This document shows, piece after piece, positions 58,697-64,000 of a DNA stretch of 64,000 nt (its first letter is position 1; each line of letters opens with the position of its first letter). The position numbers and the translations under genes are program-made. Below the pieces are notes generated by a model, which saw only the letters and a program-made list of their open reading frames with translations, had not been told where the DNA came from and made no database searches. Origin of the DNA: Brevibacterium limosum. GTDB lineage: Bacteria; Actinomycetota; Actinomycetes; Actinomycetales; Brevibacteriaceae. The stretch is from the NCBI RefSeq assembly GCF_011617705.1, contig NZ_CP050154.1, forward strand, positions 3,782,001 to 3,846,000, written 5' to 3'.

Positions 58697-59398
58697 ATGG
58701 TTGGTGAACGCGTTCAATTCCGCTCCGAGAAGTGGCGGCAGACGGAGGCCCGGATCATCCGCGCCGCTGCCGATCTGTTCCTCGAGCACGGATTCAGGGC
58801 CACGACAGTGCGCGCCGTCGCCAGGGCCGCCGAGGTGTCCGTCGGCCGGGTGATGTCGGTCGGCGACAAGGACGCGATCCTCGTCGCCTGTTTCGACAGG
58901 TGGATCGGCCAGCTCCAGGACGGGACATATTCGCCGCTGCCTCGGCGAGCGAGCCTGTCGAAGCGGGGAGCCGGAACCGCGCCGCGAGCATCTGCGGGAA
59001 CCGGAGTGTCGGCGAATGCCACCTATGCGGCCGCGCCCGGGCCTCCCAGGGCCACCTCGGCGGTGCAGCGTCATCTGCCTGAGCTCTTTCTGCCGTTCCT
59101 CGAATTCTTCGCCGCGCATGAGGACCTGTCGCGGGACTATGCAGCGGCGATGATGCGGGTCAAGGCTGAGCCCGAGGTGTTCAACGCTCTCGCGCTGGAT
59201 CTGCAGGGCCGCCTCAGCGAGTCCTTGATCTCGATCGGAATCGACGACGGCCATGCGCGCGCCAGCGCTGCGGCACTCTACGACTCCTACCTGGGGATTC
59301 TCTTCCGCTGGGCCGCGACGACGATGACGCTGTCCGAGGCGAGTGACGCGCTGCTCGCCACGATCGCCTTCCACACGCGTGCACGGGGGCCGCTGTGA
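58697..59398 (+). CDS. TetR family transcriptional regulator
   Basis: This regulator has 233 residues. The HTH is EARIIRAAADLFLEHGFRAT, then TVRAVARAAEVSVGRVMSVG. A Ser/Ala/Pro-rich stretch (about residues 83-122) interrupts the ligand domain, which is unusual. It overlaps the following DoxX-like gene by four bases (GTGA), so it probably regulates its own operon. The ligand is unknown. Confidence 0.83.
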   Translation: MVGERVQFRSEKWRQTEARIIRAAADLFLEHGFRATTVRAVARAAEVSVGRVMSVGDKDAILVACFDRWIGQLQDGTYSPLPRRASLSKRGAGTAPRASAGTGVSANATYAAAPGPPRATSAVQRHLPELFLPFLEFFAAHEDLSRDYAAAMMRVKAEPEVFNALALDLQGRLSESLISIGIDDGHARASAAALYDSYLGILFRWAATTMTLSEASDALLATIAFHTRARGPL

Positions 59399-59754
59399 CT
59401 CTGCTGCCCGACCCGGTCTGGCCGGCCGTCGTCCTTGCCGTCATCGTCTTCGGGGACGGTCTGCTCACCTTCCGTCCGCCGCGGGCGATCGCCGACTGCC
59501 TCGACGGGGTCGGATTTCCGCGCGACTGGTGGTGGGTGCTCGCGGTCGTGAAATTCCTCGCTGCGGCGGGGCTGGTGGCCGGGATCTGGGTTCCCGGCCT
59601 CGGCGCGGCAGCCGCGGCGGGCCTCGTCGTCTATTTCCTCTGCGCAGCTGCCGCGCACCTGCGCGCCCGATATGTCGGGCGGGATTTCTGGCTCAACTGT
59701 CTGGGAATGCTCATCGTCTGCCTGGCGGTCCTCGTCTTCAGCTTCCTCGGATAG
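59395..59754 (+). CDS. DoxX-like membrane protein
   Basis: This small membrane protein has 119 residues and about four helices, starting from PVWPAVVLAVIVFGDGLLTF. KFLAAAGLVAGIWVPGLGAA and AAAHLRARYVGRDFWLNCLG fit the DoxX/DUF4267-like group. Related proteins are linked to redox stress in mycobacteria. The GTG start overlaps the TetR stop, so expression follows the regulator. Confidence 0.75.
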   Translation: MTLLPDPVWPAVVLAVIVFGDGLLTFRPPRAIADCLDGVGFPRDWWWVLAVVKFLAAAGLVAGIWVPGLGAAAAAGLVVYFLCAAAAHLRARYVGRDFWLNCLGMLIVCLAVLVFSFLG

Positions 59755-59942
59755 GGGCCGGGCCCCAGAGCCGGCGCCTAAGTCTCAGTACGGAGAATGC
59801 TTCTCCCACATCCTGCACGTCGGCCGTGTTTTGCCCTAGAGTCGAAGTACGGCACCGGCGCCGCCGAGGCGCTGAGCCGACCGGCAGCATCGCTGAACTG
59901 CCCGGCAGTGCGGCCGGGCCACCCCGGCAGAGGAGTGTAGAC

Positions 59943-60758
59943 ATGCCCGAATATGCCGACAGCAGTCGCACCCGCGACGAGACTCCCCACGAACGCCATG
60001 AGCGGTGGGCCTGGATCCATGAGACGGCGTCGATGACGGGGTGGGATTTCTCTCCGCTGTCCGGCCGCCTCATCGCCGATGATCCGCCATGGGACTTCGA
60101 TCAGATCTGCCTCGACGCGATGGCCGAGTCGAGCAGCTGCCTCGATATGGGCACGGGAGGCGGCGAGCGCCTCGGCGAACTCATCGATCGTCTCAACGAG
60201 GCCCGGCCTCCCGGCGAATCGTCACCGACGATCTCCGCGACCGAGGGGTGGGAGCCGAACGTTCCCTTGGCCACCTCGATGCTGGAGGACTACGGCGTCG
60301 AGGTCACCCGCTACGACAGCGATCATCACCCGGAGATGCCGTGGGGCGACGGGGAGTTCGACCTCGTGATGAACCGCCACGAAAGCTACGACCTCGCCGA
60401 GGTGGCCCGCGTGCTCTCCCCGGGCGGGCTGTTCCTCACCCAGCAGGTCGACGGCACGGAGGCGCAGGAGTTCCGCGACCTCTTCGGCGGTGGGGTGGGC
60501 GATCTGCATCAGCAGCTCGAACCCTGCATCAGCGATGCCGAGAGTCAGGGCCTGTCGATCGAGGCGGCTCGCAAATGGCAGGGGACGATGCGCTTCACCG
60601 ACGTCGAGGCGGTCATCGAGTACCTCGCCTATATTCCGTGGGACGTGCCCGGGTTCACCGTCAGGTCCAACCTCGACGTCCTCAGACGCCTGGCCGAGTC
60701 GAGTGAGCCGATCTCGGTCACGCAGAAGAGGTTCCTCATCGTCGCCCGCAAGCCCTGA
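59943..60758 (+). CDS. Class I SAM-dependent methyltransferase
   Basis: This protein has 271 residues. The AdoMet-binding motif I is SSCLDMGTGGGERLGELI, followed by SATEGWEPNVPLATSMLEDY and motif IV-like DGEFDLVMNRHESYDLAEVA, ending in LSPGGLFLTQQVDG. It resembles methyltransferase type 11 proteins found in actinobacteria; the substrate is unknown. AGAGGAG upstream supports ATG 59943. A family-B palindrome begins a few bases after the stop codon. Confidence 0.82.
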   Translation: MPEYADSSRTRDETPHERHERWAWIHETASMTGWDFSPLSGRLIADDPPWDFDQICLDAMAESSSCLDMGTGGGERLGELIDRLNEARPPGESSPTISATEGWEPNVPLATSMLEDYGVEVTRYDSDHHPEMPWGDGEFDLVMNRHESYDLAEVARVLSPGGLFLTQQVDGTEAQEFRDLFGGGVGDLHQQLEPCISDAESQGLSIEAARKWQGTMRFTDVEAVIEYLAYIPWDVPGFTVRSNLDVLRRLAESSEPISVTQKRFLIVARKP

Positions 60759-60764
60759 ACCCCG

Positions 60765-60827
60765 AACATAGGTCACCAACGGATGCTTCTCGCGCCCGCT
60801 CGAAAGTATCCGTTTGCGACCTATGTT
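60765..60827. repeat. Family-B palindromic element, copy 2
   Basis: This is a 63-bp imperfect palindrome with outer arms AACATAGGTC (60765-60774) and GACCTATGTT (60818-60827) and inner sequences related to ACGGAT and ATCCGT. It starts 7 bases after the methyltransferase stop. Confidence 0.88.
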
Positions 60828-60928
60828 TGCGGCGACCGGTCGGGCAGTGACCGGAAGGAGGTTTTCCCGACCCCACTCATGGGATAGCAGGATGGGACGC
60901 CGATGGTCCGCGTCGATAGCGTCGAAGC

Positions 60929-61444
60929 ATGACTTCGACGGACTTCTCGTACCCCCAGCCCACCGATGATGAGCTCGCGGCACAGCAGCCCCGGGTCCCG
61001 AACCCTCCCGCCCAGCCGATCTATGCCTCTCCGCACCCCGACGACCTGGACCATGCGCACGATGCTGGCGCGACGGCTCGAATGGATGGTGACGCCTCGG
61101 CGAAGTCGCCGACACTGGGCAAGGCGGCGTTGACCCTCTCGATCGTCGCCATGGTTCTCAGTCTGGCCGCCTCGGCGATTCTGGGAGCCACCGCCGGGCC
61201 CTCCGAGGCGGCGTCCGGCTACTACTTCACCGACACGCCGGACTGGTATCAGACCCTGGCGACCGTGCTCGTCGGGGTCCAGGGCCTGTGCACCTGCGTG
61301 GGCATCACGGGCATCGTGCTCGGCATCGTCTCCACGGTCACCGGGCGGGGCCGGACACCCGGCATCATCGCCATCGCAGTGGCAGCGATTGCCCCGTTCG
61401 TCTCCTTCGGCACCTTCGTCGCCCTCAGCTTCATCTTCGCCTGA
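60929..61444 (+). CDS. DUF4190-like small membrane protein
   Basis: This protein has 171 residues. A Pro/Ala/Asp-rich soluble N-terminal part of about 60 residues precedes two or three hydrophobic segments (KAALTLSIVAMVLSLAASAI, later CVGITGIVLGIVSTVTGRGR). The alternation fits the DUF4190-type proteins common in actinobacteria. The function is unknown. It is flanked on both sides by family-B palindromes. Confidence 0.65.
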   Translation: MTSTDFSYPQPTDDELAAQQPRVPNPPAQPIYASPHPDDLDHAHDAGATARMDGDASAKSPTLGKAALTLSIVAMVLSLAASAILGATAGPSEAASGYYFTDTPDWYQTLATVLVGVQGLCTCVGITGIVLGIVSTVTGRGRTPGIIAIAVAAIAPFVSFGTFVALSFIFA

Positions 61445-61843
61445 CACCGCTCTCGCCCGTCACTGCCCTTACCTGTCTCCGCCGAGAGACTGGCTGCAGG
61501 AGGCCAAGGCGTCGGTGCCGCGGCAGCAGCAGCCACGGTCGTTCAGATGGCCGACGCTCATGCCTGCAGCCTGAGTCTGAGCACGGCAGAGTTTCGAGAG
61601 CGCTCGGGTCGCCCCGCGGACCCTGAACCCCAAACTCAGGTCGCAAACGGACACTTCTGAGCCGGCGAAAGTATCCTTAGTGACCTATGTTTGAGGCGGC
61701 TGGTGGCCTGGTGCCGTGCACGCGCCTGCCGTCCGAATTCCGAACCAGTCATTGACACCGCCTCTCCCGCGATGCACGATTGAACAAATCGATTTGGCCG
61801 CTGGATTTCAGGCCGATCACGATGTGCCTCGAGGAGCAGTGCC
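61445..61843. other. Intergenic stretch upstream of NCS2 permease
   Basis: It contains the third family-B palindrome (61631-61693). The part 61700-61840 is less GC-rich and likely holds the permease promoter and leader. No supported gene and no recognised riboswitch are seen. Confidence 0.4.
61631..61693. repeat. Family-B palindromic element, copy 3
   Basis: This is a 63-bp imperfect palindrome with outer arms CAAACTCAGGTC (61631-61642) and GACCTATGTTTG (61682-61693). The inner GTATCC arm lacks one base relative to copy 2. Confidence 0.85.
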
Positions 61844-63316
61844 ATGCCCGCAACACCCGATCCGGACAAATCCGACAGCACCGCCGGCAACGACGCCGAC
61901 ACCGCCGTCGAAGCAGACACAACCCCATCCGCGGACACCGACGCATCCGGCACGGCCGTCCACCCCGTCGATCAGCTGCGTCCGATCCGCAACCTCATCC
62001 CGTTCGCCATTCAGCACGTGCTGGTCATGGTGGCGACTCCGATCTCGTCGGTGTTCCTCATCGCCACCGCACTGGGGCTGGATGGGCAGACCACCTCGGC
62101 GGTGCTGTCGGCGGTCTTCGTCTTCTCCGGTCTCGGGTCGATCCTGCAGTCGGTGGGCGTGTGGAAGATCGGCGTCCGACTGCCGTTCGTAATGCTTCCC
62201 GGTGGGGCGGCGACGATCCTGTTCATCACGATCGCGCAGGGCACCGATGTCGAGACCGCGGTCGGTGCGGTCCTGCTCACGGGTGTCTTCTACATCCTCG
62301 CGGTGACGCTGTTCGTCAAGGTGCTCAAGTTCTTCCCGCCGCTGGTCATCGGGATCGTGGTCATCGTCATCGGCATCAACCTCGTCCAGGTGACCGGCAA
62401 GCTCATGGTCGGCGAACCTGATTCGCCGGACTTCGGCGACCCGCAGAACCTGCTCCTCGGCCTCATCACAATCGTCATCACCGTGCTGTGCTTCCGGTTC
62501 TTCCGCGGAATGCTCGGCAAGCTCTCCGTGGCCGTCGGGCTCGTCGGCGGCACCATCGTCGGCGCGCTCATGGGCGCCACCGACTTCTCCGGCCAGACCG
62601 ACGGCCCGCTGTTCGCCGTGCCGACCCTCTTCCCCTTCGGCTCGCCGAAGTTCGATCTCATCGCCGCGATCCCCATGCTGCTGTGGGCGCTGGCGTCGAT
62701 GGCCGAGGCGACCGGACAGACGATCATCAACGGCGAGATCGTCGGCAAAGAGGTCGAACCCCACCGCGCGGTCCCCCGCCTCATCCGCTCCGACGGCATC
62801 ATCACCGTCCTCGGCGGCCTCTTCGGCACCCCGGCGATGGTCACCAGCGGCGAGAACGTCGGAATCGTGCGTGCCTCGGGTGTGCGCAGCCGATACGTGA
62901 CCGCGATCGCCGGAATCCTCCTCATCCTCATCGGCCTCAGCCCCGTCGCACGCATCCTCAACGGTGTGCCCTCGGCCGTCGTCGGCGGCACCGCCGTGGT
63001 CGTCTTCGCGATCATCGCCGTCCTCGGCATCCAGATGCTCGCGAAGATCGATTTCAATCAGACGGGCAACCTCATCACGGCCACCGTCGGCCTGGCCGCA
63101 GGACTCATGCCGGTGCTCATTCCCGGCATGTACTCACAGCTGCCGCAGAGCGCATCGTCCCTGTTGGGAAGCGGTGTCGCCATGGCTGCGTTCGTCTCCG
63201 TGCTGCTCAACCTGCTCTTCCACCACACCGGCAAGCGCAATCGGCACCCGAAGGCCCGGACCCCGATCGCCGATCCGAGCAAGCTCGACCAGAGACCCGC
63301 CGACTACCGGATCTGA
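61844..63316 (+). CDS. NCS2-family uracil/xanthine permease
   Basis: This membrane transporter has 490 residues and about 14 hydrophobic segments after a 45-residue acidic, Thr/Asp-rich N-terminus. FAIQHVLVMVATPISSVFLI and VRLPFVMLPGGAATILFITI open the family core. The NAT signature region reads SGENVGIVRASGV, with Ser where many have Thr. Family substrates are uracil, xanthine and uric acid, carried with protons; the exact base is not decided. GAGGAG upstream supports ATG 61844. It is convergent with a LacI regulator. Confidence 0.88.
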   Translation: MPATPDPDKSDSTAGNDADTAVEADTTPSADTDASGTAVHPVDQLRPIRNLIPFAIQHVLVMVATPISSVFLIATALGLDGQTTSAVLSAVFVFSGLGSILQSVGVWKIGVRLPFVMLPGGAATILFITIAQGTDVETAVGAVLLTGVFYILAVTLFVKVLKFFPPLVIGIVVIVIGINLVQVTGKLMVGEPDSPDFGDPQNLLLGLITIVITVLCFRFFRGMLGKLSVAVGLVGGTIVGALMGATDFSGQTDGPLFAVPTLFPFGSPKFDLIAAIPMLLWALASMAEATGQTIINGEIVGKEVEPHRAVPRLIRSDGIITVLGGLFGTPAMVTSGENVGIVRASGVRSRYVTAIAGILLILIGLSPVARILNGVPSAVVGGTAVVVFAIIAVLGIQMLAKIDFNQTGNLITATVGLAAGLMPVLIPGMYSQLPQSASSLLGSGVAMAAFVSVLLNLLFHHTGKRNRHPKARTPIADPSKLDQRPADYRI

Positions 63317-63356
63317 GGTTCGGCCAGGAACCGAAGTCCCAGCTCGAGTATCCAGC

Positions 63357-64000
63357 TCAGTCCCTGCGCCTGTCCGGGGATACGCCGGCCGTTGATTCCC
63401 TGACGACAAGGGCAGGGCCAGATGAACCCGCCGAGGCGGCCGACCCGGAATCGTCCGCCGCGGCGGGTCCCCTGTCGCCGCCGACAAGGGCTGCTCCCGC
63501 ATTCGACGCGTGGTCGCCATCGAGAACGGTCACTAGCATCTCGACCGCCGCACTCGAGATCGCCTCGAGCCCGAGGTCGACGGCGGTCAGCGGCGGATTG
63601 CTCGTCCGGGCGCGCAGACCGTCGTAGCGAGTGGCGACGAGCAGGTCTTCGCCGACCGTCCGACCGGAGTCCTGGGCGGCCCTCACCGCGCCGGTGGCGA
63701 AGGTGTCGATGGGGGCGAGCACCGCGTCGATGTCCGGGTGCTCTGCCAACAGCCTCTTCGTGGCGGAGAAGGCTCCGTCTTCTCCGGAGGTCTCATCCGC
63801 CTCGGCGATCAGCGGTGTGAAACTGCGGGCTGCGGCGGTCTCTGCGTAGACTTCGCGGGCCGCTGTCTGGGCGCCGCGCAGGCTGCGGCTGACCAGCAGC
63901 GCCGGCTGTGCGGCGCCCTGCTCGACGAGGTGGTCGAGCAGCAGTCCGGCTGTCGCCCGGTGGTGCAGGTCGATGCTCCACTTGCTGTCGGCCCCTGCTT
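63357..64000 (-). CDS. LacI family transcriptional regulator, C-terminal part
   Basis: The frame is open from the right window edge to the stop at 63357, giving about 214 residues. It matches the second half of the periplasmic-binding-like effector domain of LacI/GalR proteins: HHRATAGLLLDHLVEQGAAQ, PDIDAVLAPIDTFATGAVRA, then NPPLTAVDLGLEAISSAAVE. The C-terminus carries a Gly/Ala/Ser/Asp-rich insert before a final PALVVRESTAG. The DNA-binding half lies outside the window. The ligand, perhaps a sugar or nucleoside, is unknown. Confidence 0.82.
   Translation of the reverse strand, partial: AGADSKWSIDLHHRATAGLLLDHLVEQGAAQPALLVSRSLRGAQTAAREVYAETAAARSFTPLIAEADETSGEDGAFSATKRLLAEHPDIDAVLAPIDTFATGAVRAAQDSGRTVGEDLLVATRYDGLRARTSNPPLTAVDLGLEAISSAAVEMLVTVLDGDHASNAGAALVGGDRGPAAADDSGSAASAGSSGPALVVRESTAGVSPDRRRD

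Noticed and set aside
61700..61843. Purine or guanidine riboswitch ahead of the NCS2 permease
   Set aside because: No recognisable aptamer core or paired stems could be found by reading.

Overview
The window is high-GC DNA densely packed with genes on both strands, with many GTG starts and 4-base start/stop overlaps. RamB, DtxR/IdeR-type iron boxes, an Erm(X)-type methylase and the glyoxylate shunt together point to an actinobacterium. A Micrococcales genus such as Brevibacterium is my inference, not something the sequence proves. No rRNA, tRNA, CRISPR array or intact insertion sequence was found.

Layout. 1-370: start of a urease operon (minus strand). 371-2684: an AT-richer island with one AbiEi/DUF559-like gene between imperfect repeat clusters. 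2685-6854: iron-siderophore ABC importer with an upstream DtxR-type box. 6912-14298: inositol-phosphatase-like protein, small HTH protein, large FAD/Fe-S dehydrogenase, universal stress protein, and a WYL regulator divergent from a DinB-like protein. 14384-19177: glyoxylate shunt aceA-aceB with divergent ramB. 19269-26845: siderophore esterase with an iron box, L-2-hydroxyglutarate oxidase, orphan DNA adenine methylase, TetR plus ABC exporter, and an IsdG/MhuD-like monooxygenase. 27318-38282: methyl-group catabolism region with an amino-acid permease, a divergent dmdA/ligM-like demethylase and metF-like reductase, two IclR regulators, a dimethylglycine-dehydrogenase-like flavoprotein fused to GcvT, etfB-etfA and a thioesterase. 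38535-46635: VOC protein, AraC regulator, HAD protein, MurI-like racemase, SPFH protein, HdeD-like protein, phosphate transporter and an Erm(X)-like 23S rRNA methylase with a possible leader peptide. 47007-54299: hypotheticals, MntR-like regulator, BetT choline transporter, two proteins with a possible PH-like fold, and a lipase-maturation-factor-like protein. 54420-58534: Mn/Zn ABC importer convergent with MntH, both behind the same palindrome. 58697-64000: TetR-DoxX pair, methyltransferase, membrane protein, NCS2 permease and the C-terminal part of a LacI regulator.

How the genes fit together. Metal supply is a strong theme: iron uptake (ABC importer, esterase, possible heme-degrading enzyme) under DtxR-type boxes, and manganese uptake under a separate shared operator. 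The second theme is one-carbon chemistry. A folate-dependent demethylase would pass methyl groups to a MetF-like enzyme, while a DMGDH/GcvT fusion would pass electrons to its own ETF. BetT could supply choline or betaine as one source of methylated substrate.

The most unusual signals are two families of dispersed palindromic repeats. Family A (four copies, about 58-62 bp) mostly sits just after stop codons, but one copy lies inside etfA and is read through as about 20 amino acids. Family B (three copies, about 59-63 bp) lies downstream of genes.
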